Positions 49,947-62,213 of a stretch of DNA of 64,000 nucleotides are shown piece by piece. Under the pieces are notes generated by a model. That model saw only the letters and a program-made list of their open reading frames with translations, ran no database searches and had not been told where the DNA came from. A program made the translations under genes and the position numbers. Numbering within the stretch: the first letter of the stretch is position 1; each line of letters starts with the position of its first letter. The DNA comes from Liolophura sinensis (lineage: Eukaryota; Mollusca; Polyplacophora; Chitonida; Chitonidae): positions 8,498,501 to 8,562,500 of the forward strand of contig NC_088295.1 in NCBI RefSeq assembly GCF_032854445.1, in the 5' to 3' direction.

Positions 49947-50200
49947 GTAAGTTGCAAATTTTACCTGTTGAAGTGCACACGCAAGTTTGAACACAACTTT
50001 AGGCCCTGATGTCGTATAGTTTTAATATGAGCATAATTATTTGTCCTCAGGACTGAACCAAGAATTCAGTGGCTGTGCACCTAACCACTTAAGGAACAGA
50101 ACATTACAAGAAAATGCCCCACATTAGCTCTCAAAGTCTTTCATAATTCTTGTATGAATAAAGCTTTACACAAGTATACCTTTCTTTCAGTAAGGTTTTA

Positions 50201-50320
50201 CTGCAGTCCTGTTCACATGCAGTGGTTTTTGTATTGTCAGGTATTGCACACTGTAGTTCTGTTCACATGCAGTGTTTTTTTGTGTTGTCAGGTATTGCAC
50301 ACTGTAGTTTTATTCATGTC
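50201..50320. repeat. 50-bp tandem duplication, about 2.4 copies
   Basis: GTTCACATGCAGTGGTTTTT occurs at 50,211 and again, as GTTCACATGCAGTGTTTTTT, at 50,261. TCAGGTATTGCACACTGTAG follows each copy, and a partial third unit starts near 50,302. Confidence 0.85.
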
Positions 50321-51340
50321 CATAAATGTGTGAAAGCCTGTTTTGCTGTCAAACGTGTCTGCATGTAAATGGAAATGGCAAATAATTAGGGCACAGGTGT
50401 TATACCATGAGGAGTTGTAAAAAAATGCATGTAAAAAAAAAGCAAGAAGGTGTGTAAGGATTCATATGTATGCATGGAGAGGTGATCTCCAGACAGCCGT
50501 ATGCCTATGGGCCATGTTGTCCAGACTGTCCCTGAGGTGTTACACCCTTATGGGAAACCCTCTTATCCATCCCAGGGCTGAAAACCCTTCTACCCCCATG
50601 TACCAGTCCCCCAGGTGGGAGTGTACATTACCTGCCCCCAGGATTACATGCCATTAGGGCCATCAATTGTGTCCTGCAGCCTGTCAATACACCCCATTTG
50701 ATTTGAAATTTACCTGCCTGAGGCAAAACTGTCAAGGTAACTACTGACTATTCTTCAGGCTGTAGATAAATAGTTGTTAATTACACATCCATGGCTTGGC
50801 CTTCCTGTGAGAAGCTTGTATATAACCTTGGACTCGACCACAGTAGTGCTGTCCAGTTCATTCATGGACTGTAGTCCTCTAGCTGGGTATAGAGTACTGA
50901 ATTCACTGCCTTGAGGTCATAAGGTTCTAGGTCAACATGTAAGTCTAGGTATTTACACCATAGGGTTGACCCTTAGATCACCTAGGTAACCATGTTCTGT
51001 GACATTATGTCCACAGTTCCACACTTCAGTTCAGATTTTGTCAGAACTATCTTCACTGACTCAAGAGTGAGATGTCGCATGTTTCTGCAACAGCTGATTC
51101 GCACATGTATGGGTAACTTAATGTATAGGATTTAGTTATGGTAGAAACAAACTGCATGACCAGTTTCTAATTTATTGAATTCTTAATTCCCTATCAAATT
51201 AATGAATTGTGACATACCTTCATGGTTTTTCAGTTTTTACAAATACCATGTTGGAAAAGAACACAGTGTATAGTAGTTTAATCATTTTATTTCTACCACA
51301 GTTACCATATATAGAAACTTTATTTGTTGCTGTACGTATG
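50321..51340. other. Intron 5, first part
   Basis: Non-coding, with no repeat or exon seen. Confidence 0.35.
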
Positions 51341-51632
51341 CTTGCTGAAATAAATAATGTATCTGTACGTGTGCTTGCTGAAATAAATAATGTAACTGTA
51401 TGTGTGCTTGCTGAAATAAATAATGTAACTGTATGTGTGCTTGCTGAAATAAATAATGTAACTGTACGTGTGCTTGCTGAAATAAATAATGTATCTGTAC
51501 GTGTGCTTGCTGAAATAAATAATGTAAGTGTACGTGTGCTTGCTGAAATAAATACTGTAACTGTACGTGTGCTTGCTGAAATAAATAATGTAACTGTACG
51601 TGTGCGTGCTAAAGTAAATAATGTAACTGTGT
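51341..51632. repeat. 33-bp minisatellite, nine copies, frame-preserving
   Basis: Units start at 51,341 and every 33 bp to 51,605 and read CTTGCTGAAATAAATAATGT + AACTGTACGTGTG. Since 33 is 11 codons, an open frame runs through on the plus strand (51,209-51,718, period VRVLAEINNVT) and on the minus strand (51,220-51,672, period RTVTLFISAST). There is no splice site linking it to the gene, it lies within intron 5, and no protein family is recognised. I treat it as a minisatellite. Confidence 0.95.
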
Positions 51633-53390
51633 TTAGGACACCAGATGTTTTTAATTCTGCATTATATAACATTTTAATTCATCTTGCAGAGAATAAGAAA
51701 AGCATTATAGTTCTCTAGACAGGAACTGATGCATTAATATCAGTTTGGACTGGGTGTTTTGGATAGCGAAACGCCAAATTGTGTCAGACAGAGCCGTCTT
51801 GTTCTAATCCACATGTGTGTGTGAGAACCCAACGCCTAACCTGATTTCATCTCTGTACCATTGACTTGGACTAAATGTAATCTATCATTGGCCTGCAGCC
51901 ACGTTGTGCAGTAAAGGAATCTGTACCAGCTTGGTGGACAGAGAATCTTTGTGCAGATAAACAACATCTCCCTGATGCACAGTATGGCACTGATACATCT
52001 GGCTAGATCTGTGAATGCATGCTCTTGTAATATTACATACTCATGGCTGTGAATAAAGAGACCAGGCGCCAGAGGACGAACAGTGGTCTTTACCACTGGA
52101 TTCCTGTCAGCAGTCTATCACTGGAGTATATATAGAAAGGGGGAATGCGGTGGAATCCAAAATAACTGACTGTTGTTGTCAAGGCTTTGTTCAGGTTGCA
52201 GGCTAACCATAAGCCAACTAGCTGTGCTGTGGGTGTGTGTACATGTACACAGTTTGTGTATCCGTGGTGATAGCATCAGGCTTCAGTCTGATGTAAGGAC
52301 GTTGATTCAGGGTAAATGCGGCTTTGATACCAATCTGACATTTTCCCATTCTGTTTACTACAGCAAAGGGAAACTTAAATACTGACTTCATGGCTAAACA
52401 GGTTGGTTACATGTTCTCTAACAACCTGCATGGGTTTGCCAAATTGTTTGTACATGTATTTTGAAAATCATTTCTGTGGTCATTCACTATCATTAGTGTT
52501 TGTAAACCGATCAGACATGATGTTGTGTTTTCACCAGATGTGCAAGTAATGTTTTTTGTTTGATTGGTGCGTGTGCAGGTACATATATGTTTTATATCCC
52601 AATAATGAGTTCGACTGCATAGATAGGATTATAATTAATATATTAAAGAAATATGCATTTTTTGTTTATATTCCATTGTTGTAAGATAATATCATTATTT
52701 TCAGATAAATTTATTTGCCGAATATGAAGAGAAACATTATAACCTACAAAACTATTGATGCTGTGATCACATTCGCGTATAAAGAGGCCCACTCATTTTT
52801 CAAACAGTCTTAAAATTCATACATAAGTACATCTGCCTTATAATGTAAACTTTGGCACGTACAACAGCTTGTACAACAATTCATCAACGCTTAATGTTAA
52901 CATCAGTGATGAGTTACTGGCCTTACACCATGTACCATATTGATTGTATCTGGTTGGGGAGATGACAGTTTATACCAGACAGTGCTCATCCCCCTCCCAC
53001 ATGTCCACCATCCTCTCCCCATGATTTGTTTACAGGCTAGCCTGATTTCTGGGCTTGATTGATTGATGATAGTGTCCTCTTGGGGGCAGGCTGTGAGCAT
53101 TCTAATCTGTATTTATGCTCTGGTTAAGTCTTAAGAGATTTTGTTAGCCACATGAGTGCAAGGTGCCTGCTGATCCTCTGGCGTATAGCTATTACAGGTA
53201 CATGATGTATTTGTTATATAGACATATGCACAGACCAAATTCAACTGCCTGATTTTCTCCTGATTTTTATGCCTTCAATTGGTGTTTGTTATATTCTTAC
53301 ATATAACGTCGCGCGGTAAATCATGTTGGATATAATTGTTGTGATACCAGACAATGGTTTTGTTTCATTGACTTTTTTTTTCCATTTCAG
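51633..53390. other. Intron 5, last part
   Basis: Non-coding, ending in a T-rich tract and CCATTTCAG acceptor. Nothing else is recognisable. Confidence 0.4.
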
Positions 53391-53447
53391 CCGACAATAT
53401 TTGGGACAGTAACCAAAGAACGGCCTCCGTCTGAGGACAAAAGGCGG
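53391..53447 (+). CDS. Coding exon 6 (residues 131-149)
   Basis: A 57-bp phase-0 exon between TTTTTTTTTCCATTTCAG and GTAAGTAACG. It reads PTIFGTVTKERPPSEDKRR. It is Pro/charged-rich and probably an unstructured linker. It is the last exon I can place with confidence; no stop codon has yet been reached. Confidence 0.78.
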
Positions 53448-56341
53448 GTAAGTAACGTGCTGCCTTAGTTATATTTAGATCAGTGACATAAACTATTCTA
53501 ATTGGATCATCTCTGATTAAGTTTTGGAAAATTAGTAAAATTATTTTCATGTGATTTTTGTTCAGGTTTGTGTGGATTTGAATTGAGTGTTAACCCATTT
53601 TGCTCGATTGTTCTTGGATCAGAACCACGAAAGAATCCTGTATCTTCATCGGTTTCCTCCATTTCGTTTGCCTGACTAGTTTGGTCAAGTTTTTGCATCA
53701 GCATTGTTTTACACAGTAAAATAGCTAGGTTGAATTAAGTGTTCACTGTCACGGCTTTACAAAATACTGCAAAGAATCAGAGTGTAGTAAAAGATACAAC
53801 ATGTGAACAGAGTTGTTGCATTTTACTGGCACTCACTGGTCTCCAGCTGGGCTTGTTCAGGTTTTGGCAGTCAACCAAAACACATACTATTACGGTTAAA
53901 TAACCTAAAATTTCACCAGTGGAGTTCTTTTGATCTTGGGAAGTTGTTTTGGGGGTTTGTTTGCAAGGTGGGAGGATGTCCTAATGGGAGTATGTATGAT
54001 TCAAAGCCATAGGTAATATTTCATGGTCTTAATTTGCCTCTGAAAATGCACTTTTGATTGGAAAGTTCAGGTTCAAGTCCTTTAGTACATCTACAAGGGT
54101 TAAATGGAGTTTTTTACATTCACATGGGTTGGCAACTGTATATTCGGACAAGTTTCATGTAAAGAATTATAATACAGTGGCTGTATAGTTCTCACAGATT
54201 TGTTATGATTTCTGATGGTTGTGTTGATAGTTTTCAGTAGGATTCTTTCTATTCAACATCCTCTGTGAAGACGGCAGTGTAATCAAAATATTTTGTGAAA
54301 CATTACCGTAACTGTTTTATTTACATGCAATAACTACACAGCAGATTTGATTTACATTATATACACATTATTTACATTATATACACATTATTTACATTAT
54401 ATAAACACATGCTTATCTGTATCCTGAATATCAATGGTGTACTGTTTGTTTTGTGATTAATGTCACAGATACAGCTGTAGTACACACGGGGTGAACTGAT
54501 GAAAAACTGATGACACCATACTGGAAATTCATTTTCGGTATTTACCTGAAATTACTGCCTTTCAGTAAATATCAAACTCTTACACTGTCCCTGTATTATT
54601 TTTAGTAAAATGATTCTGAAGTTATAAAATTTTATGAAATTTATTCCTGATTTTGAAACAATTACTAGCTCACATGTGGCTGATGTAGTAAAGGGAAATA
54701 TTTAGGCTATTGTACAATAATAGCAAAACTTGTACTGGATTTGTGTAAGATTTTTTATGGCAAAACCATGCTGTGTGGTTTCTTTAAGAAGTAAACCTGT
54801 GGTACTGGTTGATGGTGAGTTTATTCAACAGACCATAAACCAAATGTCCATGTGTACATCACCAGAACATAACCAGTCTGTTATGGGGGCAGTTCAACCC
54901 ACATTGTTGATTACAGACTGTGTGTAATACATGTATAAAAACAGGAGGTAATTGGGCTGTTTGTGAGAGAAGAGGAGAAAAAGGGCATGAAGTCTTTTGA
55001 AGTGTTATCTTTATGCACACAGAAACAGACAAATTGAAGATACAAGCTTAGGAAAAGAATGTTCCTGTACATCCAGAGAAAAAACTTCCTTAGAATGTAT
55101 GTTTTTTCTTCAGAAAGTTCATTTGGATAAAATAAAAACCCAGATACATCTTCTTTTGTAGTTGTTTGCTTTATTCTTAAATTGTTATATTACTTAAATT
55201 AAAATTGTTAAACAGACCTTAATCTCTCATTTCCATTTTCAATTTTGTATAATAATTGTTTGTGTTTGAATCAGATGGAAGTTGTTTACGTTGCTCTGTA
55301 CACTTGCCTATAAAAGGATCTTGAACCTTGAAAAAGTATTCAGGATATGTGTATTCTTTACAAACATCCTGTTTTGGTACCAGGATGTAGTTGGTTATTC
55401 TGTGGGATTGGACAAGAGATGGCTTTAAGTGAAACCATTTGATATTCAACACCCTGTTACGGCAGGCCATTAATAAATCAAATCTGCTATTATTGACATT
55501 TCTCTGCCTTTGGTTTGACTGAACAAACCAAGTTCTGGAAATTTCCATTGATGTGTGACTGCTGTGTTCAGCTAAGTGCTCCATTCAGTCTCCTAACAAG
55601 CCCTGATCAATGAGGAGTTTTCATTGTTTTTGCCAGCAATGCTTACTCACCAGTAAGATTACTCCCTGTTCTATAAGATGGCCAGTTGAACACAAGGTGG
55701 CCAATTACCGAAGAATGGAAGAGAAGTATTGCCATTTAGATCCTGGAATGTTGTCTGGGAGGCTGTTATGACTCATGGAATGGCTCAGTTGAGTCTGGAG
55801 GATCGTTTGAACTGAATCACCACTGTCCAGCCAGTAAAAAGCCAGAACATCCGTTCTTCAAAGACAGGTCTGCTTTGAGCAGTGCTGAATGGATCCAAGA
55901 TTAGATGTAATTCCTAGTTGGGATGGGAGCTCTGCTATGCAGCCATCATCTGTTAGTGGATGTTAGAGAGAGATTGAGGCAGATATTGTACTGTGATCTC
56001 AGCTGGTGTATAGTAGTGAAGCAGGTTGAACCAGACCAGAGCTGTTGTGGGTCAGTTTTACTTGACCTGTCAGGGGTTGGAAGTTGTCAGATCTGTCAGA
56101 TACTGAAGCTCCTCTGACAAATGGCCAATTTGCTGGTATATTTGATAGCAGTGACCACAGGAGTATTAACCACTGACAGACCAGGCTTCCCCTACTGTCT
56201 GCAGCCAGTCCCACCATGTGTACATGCAATAGTTTATGGAGACTACCAGTACACTATCTGTTAGGGTCATCTAGTTCAACTCCTCTATGTGGACATACCA
56301 GAAAACAGGTACCATTTTCTTCCACTGTTTTGAAGAGGTTT
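53448..56341. other. Intron after exon 6
   Basis: Non-coding DNA with a 20-bp, three-copy repeat at 54,351-54,410. The minus-strand 121-codon frame at 55,219-55,584 has no domain. Confidence 0.35.
54351..54410. repeat. 20-bp tandem repeat, three copies
   Basis: TTTACATTATATACACATTA is repeated at 54,351 and 54,371. A third copy at 54,391 has small changes. Confidence 0.9.
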
Positions 56342-56519
56342 TAATTTATTTATTTGATTGGTGTTTTATGCCGTATTCAAGAAAATTTCACTTACACAAC
56401 GGCAGCCAGCATTATGGTGGGAGGAAACCAGGCAGAGCCTGGGGTGAAACCCACAACCATCCACAGGTTGCTGGCAGGCCTTCCCACTTATGGCTGGAGA
56501 GAAAGTCAGCATGAGCTGA
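56342..56519 (-). repeat. RUDI-like SINE, 5'-truncated
   Basis: Minus-strand copy. The tail TTTATTTGATTGGTGTTTTA is followed by CATTATGGTGGGAGGAAACC, GCAGAGCCTGGGG and CAGCATGAGCTGAAG, where it ends before the head. The frames at 56,287-56,686 are SINE-derived. Confidence 0.9.
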
Positions 56520-56873
56520 AGAAGTTTGGAGTGAATACAATTAGATGTATTATCCCAAAACTTACTCCTACGATTCTTGATACAGTTAATTTCAATATTT
56601 CATTTGAAAGTTGTTTCCGTACTGATACCTACTGCATTTTTCAATGTGCAGAGTTTGCTCGACTGTGCTTAATTCATCCGTCCTAAAGGGTCACTGAAAA
56701 GTTTTTAGTGAAGTTTATTATTATGAGTATGATTATTTTCTTATCTGAAGAACATGGCATCAAGAGTATGATTTTAAGGCCAGTATGTGCTTTCAAACTT
56801 GCATTTTTACGTACCAAACTTTAGTTAAGATACAACATTTTCTTTTTGAGTGTAAATCTTCCAGACTGGCATT

Positions 56874-56933
56874 TCGTAAATGAATATATTCTTGATTTCG
56901 GTGTAAAACACCAATCAAATAAATCAAATAAAT
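56874..56933 (+). repeat. RUDI-like SINE tail fragment
   Basis: CGTAAATGAATATATTCTTG, GTGTAAAACACCAATCAAAT and AAATCAAATAAAT match the SINE 3' end. It lies about 350 bp from the truncated minus-strand copy and in the opposite orientation. Confidence 0.7.
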
Positions 56934-58126
56934 ATAAATGAATATAATGTCACCTCTAATGAACACATAGATATATGACTGTTTAATCAGTACATACTAG
57001 CCATCATGCAAAATAGCATATATACATGTAGATTTGTGTACCTGTGGTCTTGATTATTTTTAGTTCTGATATTCCAAGATGCTCTCATTAAGCACGTGTT
57101 TATTATACGACCACCACCAGGGTGTTTTCTGTGGGAGTAGGGTTACATTTGGGATATGAGGCGTTTCCCAGATTTCATTACCAAGTCTGTAGTAAAACTG
57201 TCTGCTGCTGATATATATATGATGTGCTGCTGTGTGGGTCGAGCTGATATCTCCTCTTACAGGCTTCATTTACCAGCCCCCAAGCTAATGACCAGCTCAG
57301 CTGTCTAGTGGGGACAGACTCCTCATGCACCTCAGGCTTTGTTTGGTTACATGTATCTTGTGACATATGCACCTCGTGCTCATTGAGATATACATTCATT
57401 TATGGAATTGTAAACAATTAGTTTTTTGTTTGTAGGCTGCGGAAAGGGGGTGAAAAATTGAGGAGGCCATGGGTTATGTTTGATAATTAGTGTATGTTAA
57501 CTGACATATTGAGATGGTGTAGGCTGGGGACATCCTGTCTGGGTTATATTTGTGCCTGTGGTTTGTTTGCTATGAATTTGTTTACACAGGAAGTTTGTTT
57601 CAAGCAGTGGGGGCTAATATCTATCAAAGTCAATTGAAATTCGAACCTTGACCGGGTTTGTCTCCCCCTGTCCTGTTTACTTGTAACGCTCTCTTTCATT
57701 CACATTTCCAGTTAAAAACAGTTTTTTCTCAAGAGCTATAAGTGTATTCGGATATTCCACTAATTTAACTTTCTTTCTGCTCATGGATTGGTTTTCCTCT
57801 TGCATGTGACACACTCATGTTAACGGTTGAATGTTGGTTAAAACCCAGAATCCAGACAGCAGTTCCATTATTGTTTCTGTCAACCACTGCATTGAGCAAT
57901 CTGGGGTTAGAAGCCTTGAATGTGATGGTGGTGTGCTTAGAATTTCTGGAGAGCTGATAAACAAGAACTGGTTTGGCTGTGAGGGTCTAACTGTCAGCTG
58001 GGCTGAGCGGGAAAAACCACAGGATCAAATCCAGATAAACTTTGCAACACTGGCCTATTTGTGGGTCTTTTCTTAAGGAAGGGTCTGGATCTGTTGTACA
58101 CAGATATAGGCTTTGTTGTTTACCAG
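56934..58126. other. Non-coding intron
   Basis: No repeat or convincing exon. A GTTTTTTGTTTGTAG acceptor-like site at 57,435 is followed by an in-frame TGA five codons on. Confidence 0.35.
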
Positions 58127-58167
58127 GAGGAATGCGGCCACAAGCTATCCCCAGCCAAGAGGACAAG
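58127..58167 (+). CDS. Possible coding exon 7 with a GC donor
   Basis: GGCTTTGTTGTTTACCAG is an acceptor-like site ending at 58,126. It is followed by 41 open bases and AAG|GCAAGT, which matches the usual context of a GC-AG intron. Continuing in phase 0 from exon 6 it would read EECGHKLSPAKRT plus two bases. All three frames are open over so short a span, so reading frame gives no support. The call rests on the splice motifs alone. Confidence 0.25.
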
Positions 58168-58913
58168 GCAAGTGCTGATACATGTACATACATAATCTGT
58201 GTCCAATTCACATTGATTACTTAATAGATAAAGTAATCCTTTTAGGCTATTTATTAAAGGGGTGATATATCTTATCTGTCAAACCAGTCTGTCCTGGGCT
58301 AAAGATCTCAGTTTAGGATCACCAGGTCTCTGTTAAATACAAAGGGTTTAATGTATATTGTCTGTTTGAGAAAATGCAAGTTCATTTGTAAATGTGTTAA
58401 CTGTATTTGCATAAATTGTATGCTTTTAAGCTTGGGTAGACATGCATCTCATGATCACCACTGACTGAGGAGGAGTCCTTACATTCACAGTTACATGTGG
58501 ATTGATAAACAGAACCATTGTCTCCGAAGGACTTTAAATTATCGTGGAAAAGAGTGAACATGTAAACAATTACTGTCTCATTTTTACAGTAATTATGGCC
58601 ACCATGCCCTACATGTGCTGCATAAATTTTTCCTACTTTATTTCTATATAAGGTGGCCATGCAAAATCTGCTAAAAAAACATGCTCAATATACTTGACTG
58701 TGATTTGACTGCGTGATGAATTCTGTAATCTCATACATGCTGTCTTACAACTATTTTCATGATAATAATGTACCATTCAACCATGCATGGCTATCTTTTC
58801 CTACATGGACCAGTCTGGCACACATGTTGGTAGTTTTAGTCTGAAAGACTGAATGTGTACATGTAGGTACATGAGTTTACATAACACAGACATAATGTCT
58901 CTTAATTCCTTCT
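58168..58913. other. Non-coding
   Basis: AT-rich, with nothing recognisable. Confidence 0.35.
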
Positions 58914-59088
58914 AGTCCAGCATATGCTGGCTTCACCTCTGGTATAGTTGCTCTGGTATACCTGTGGATGGTCGTGGATTTTTGCCATGCTCTGCCTGAT
59001 TTCTTTCCACCGTATTGCTGGTGGCCATCGTATAGGTGAAATATTCTTCAGTACGGCATAAAACACCAGTGACATAAATAAATAAATG
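58914..59088 (+). repeat. RUDI-like SINE, head missing
   Basis: It starts near GTCCAGCATATGCTGGCTTC and continues with GATGGTCGTGGATTTTTGCC, CGTATAGGTGAAATATTCTT, CAGTACGGCATAAAACACCA and TAAATAAATAAATG. It is truncated at its 5' end. Confidence 0.85.
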
Positions 59089-59442
59089 TTAACTCTGTTG
59101 CCTTTGAAATGCAAAAATTTAGTTACCATCAGACATTATTTGTAGACTTCTTTACTAATAGGTATGAACTGTTTGTTTGCTTTAGTTCATTTGGTTATAT
59201 TTAGATTGCCAGCATCTTGGTAATTTGTTATGGAGTGATCATTTTACTGCCACCAAATTGGTAGTATTGTTCTGGAATGATTAGTTTGTCTCATGGTGAG
59301 TTTGATTTATAGTTGTCTTTTGTTTCCTGGTCACTTGGCTGTGAAGTTTTCACAGTACGTAATGGGAGTTTTCCATTTGATGACTTCAGTGTTAGTTGAA
59401 ATTGTCTGTTAGCCTCACGCTCATGGATTATAGAGTTTCTTC

Positions 59443-59684
59443 TTATTTATTTATTTCATTGGTGTTTATTGACACCATGCTCATTTCACTTATGGTAGCC
59501 AGCATTATGGAGGGCGGAAAAAAGGGAAAACATGACCATGCGCAGGTTGTTCGCAGACCTTCCCACGTTTGATCAGAGGCGAAGCCAGTATAAGCTGAAC
59601 TTGACCTCACTGGGACCCACATCGATGAGAGGCTCTTGGGTATTGTGCTGCGCTAGCACGCTAACCACTAGGTCACAGAGGCCT
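59443..59684 (-). repeat. RUDI-like SINE, near full length
   Basis: Minus-strand copy running from tail TTATTTATTTATTTCATTGG through CAGCATTATGGAGGGCGGAA to the tRNA-like head, seen on the plus strand as CGCTAGCACGCTAACCACTA and CACAGAGGCCT. It is diverged, and GTACTCAAGAAT in the tail is altered. Confidence 0.88.
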
Positions 59685-59688
59685 TTGT

Positions 59689-61200
59689 ATATTCTTAATA
59701 AACACTAAATACAATGTAAACGGAGTTGCCTATTTGTCTAGTGGTCAGTCAGGTATGTAGACCTCATTTTTGAGACAGGATAAAAGTCTGCCATGAACCT
59801 CTGTAGTGGATTCTGACTTGACAATACCATATTAAATTCTTGTTACTTAGTAAGATTATCATCTGGAAAGTCTTACCTAAGATCCTGGAGATTAAGGAAC
59901 TTCAATTATATATCGAATATAAAAATAAGGGATTAGTTGACACTTAAATGAGACATGAATGCTACAATACATTATTCATGTGCTTGTAAGACTAGCTCTG
60001 ATGTTACCAATATTAACTACGTGCCTTTTCAGCTTTTACCTCATTTTTTTTTTTACCTTTCTTAATTTTCATGGCTGATGTTTTGCTAATGGCGTTTCTT
60101 GTCAGAGCGGCATAGCTCTGTGTGTTTGTGATAATTATGCATGCTAATGTCTGCCTGCTTACTGTGGGTCACGCCTTACCTAAGTGTCGTACACCTGCCT
60201 GCCTTGGGCCCAAGGCTTCATGTTCTAGTGTGAGGGTAGCTGTGAACACAGCAGCAGGGGTACTGTGAAGTCCTCTCAGGACTCTGAAGGTGTCAACACT
60301 GTGGACTCTCACCGGAACTCAAGGGCAGTCACATTTTTCAGAGGGTTTAACCTTTGTGAAGCCAGGGTGAAGGTAGGAGGTCAGGGGTTTTCTTCTGGCT
60401 GCAACCTGCAGGCCATTCAGAAAATGTCAGTTATTTGAAGGAAGTGTTTTTCTGTGTAGTGCATATAGAGGAGGCATGGGGAGGGAGTTAAAGGAAGAGT
60501 ACATTAGACGTGATCCTAGCTTGTAGGCTGTAGCATAGTGAGCTTGTCAGCTGAGTATGAAGGAACCACATTGCCTTGAGTGAGAGGAAAACTCTACCTG
60601 GAGACTGTATTGTGATGAAGTACAGTTATCATGTAACACCTGGGTGAATTAAGCCTGGATTTGCCTCAGAAATTACCTCAGGTTCTACCAAGGTGCAATT
60701 GGATCATTATTTGTTTTCGTGTTGCCCTATGCCACAAAGGTGAGTACACAACCCTGGGAAAGGAAAAACCATTAAGGAAATGTGTTCTGACATTTGGCCG
60801 ATCGATGTTAGAGTATTGCGTTGAAACTTTAGCTGACAGATGTGATAGATTTTATGAGCTAAACACGCCATTTATTTATAGTGAAGATGATTCTTGCTCT
60901 ATAGGACCTGTTGTTTTTCATTTCCCCAAGTCAGCTTGTTTTGTTAATGTTTAATGAGGCCACATCCCATCTGTGGGTTTGTTTTGAGGCTTAGGGATGG
61001 GTGCTCTGAGAATAGGGTGTGGACTCTGCTTTGGAATGGCAGGCTACTGGGCAGATATTGCAGGTGGTGGTGGGGGAGAGGAGGTAGTAGCATCTGAAGA
61101 AATACACATAGGATAAGACAGCTGTTGGAAGGCAGGGGTTCAGCATGTAAGGCCAAGCTAATGAGAAAAGTAAGCCCATCTGAGGAAGTGGTAGTCTGTG
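59689..61200. other. Non-coding
   Basis: A slightly more GC-rich stretch at 60,180-60,660 shows no exon. The 97-codon frame at 60,661-60,954 has no recognised domain. Confidence 0.35.
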
Positions 61201-61228
61201 TGTGTATGTATATGTATATATATGTATA

Positions 61229-61267
<39 letters not shown>

Positions 61268-61268
61268 G
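61201..61268. repeat. (TA)n microsatellite
   Basis: Nearly pure TA/TATG run, able to form a hairpin. The YIYIYI-type minus-strand frames across it are artefacts. Confidence 0.95.
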
Positions 61269-62156
61269 CACACATCAATATAAAGTTGAGGCACTGCATA
61301 TGCTAAGTACCATATGAATAACTACAGTGGCATATACTCATGTTATTTATGCATAGATATAATGGGTGGGAAAATCTGTATAATTATGTTTGAATTTTGA
61401 TTTAGATACAGTGTGAATGATACACATATGGCGAGAGCAGGATCTGTATGTATTTATATTTAGCCTGATCAATAGCAGTGGTGAATGGCCCTGAATGGTA
61501 TAGGGGTTTTCCTGTAGGAAGTACTACTTGGATGAGGGAAGTTAGTTACAAGTGTTTTCCTGCGACTGTCAGCTCGGATCACATCTGCATCAGGCTGTAA
61601 TTCTCAGTATTTGTTGTGTGTGATGTAAAGGCCGCTTGGTTGTAGGACCAGATGGTCATGTATAAAAACATAGTCTGACATTTCACACTCGCTGTTTTGT
61701 AACAGTACAGTACGTATCCATATTCATCCCATTTCATAGACGTATACATGTAGCTGTATTGAGTGACATGCACTTGTGGGAATAGTGAAAACAATGTAAC
61801 ATTATGATCAGAATTATGAAAATCACGAGTCAGCAAGATGCCGAGCTTTTATCAGATGTACACATTGATTGTGTCTTCATTAGAGCGTGTAATTAGCTGA
61901 TTGTTCGGGTAATATTTAAAAAATGATTACTAGCTGTTGTGCCACCTGTAATCACAAATACAAACCTAGTTCAGGTAGGAACTTTCACTTTATGGAGTTA
62001 GATACTATTTAGATAAGCAGTTGATCTTGATGATGAAAATAGTAGCCTATATATACAGTACATGTGTGTACTATACACTTTGTTATGGATAGCATTGTGA
62101 TTGACTCACCTTCACTCTGCGCTCACATGTACGTCTCTGGACAAATTCGGCCACGA
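61269..62156. other. Non-coding
   Basis: Nothing recognisable. Confidence 0.35.
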
Positions 62157-62213
62157 ATAGCCTGTAATAAAATAACATGTATGTACATAGCCTGTAATAA
62201 AATAACATGTATG
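62157..62213. repeat. 30-bp direct duplication, about two copies
   Basis: CCTGTAATAAAATAACATGT at 62,161 is repeated at 62,191. ATAG precedes both copies and ATG follows both. Confidence 0.9.

Larger units (their letters stand above)
13115..53447 (+). other. Spliced gene locus: unrecognised coiled-coil protein, 5' portion (exons 1-6)
   Basis: Six short exons join in one open frame for 149 residues: 13,221-13,337; 29,298-29,396; 35,180-35,214; 36,023-36,110; 49,896-49,946; 53,391-53,447. All junctions are GT-AG and all are phase 0 except exon 3/4, where a Ser codon is split 2+1. Residues 1-39 are Ser/Gly/Thr-rich and probably disordered. Residues 40-72 are charged and helical. Residues 73-100 form a regular heptad coiled coil (L76, L79, I83, I86, Y90, L93, Y97, A100). 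Residues 104-113 and 145-149 are Arg/Lys-rich, a possible nuclear signal. I do not recognise the family; a structural or nuclear adaptor is a guess. The gene continues to the right, since no stop codon, 3' UTR or polyadenylation site follows exon 6 directly. Introns reach 16 kb and carry most of the repeats. Further phase-0 cassette exons inside the introns cannot be excluded. Confidence 0.8.

Noticed and set aside
57435-57452. Acceptor-like GTTTTTTGTTTGTAG with following open bases
   Set aside because: In the required phase the sequence meets TGA after five codons, and no good donor precedes it.
60944-61299. Minus-strand frames with YIYIYI runs
   Set aside because: Translation of the (TA)n microsatellite.
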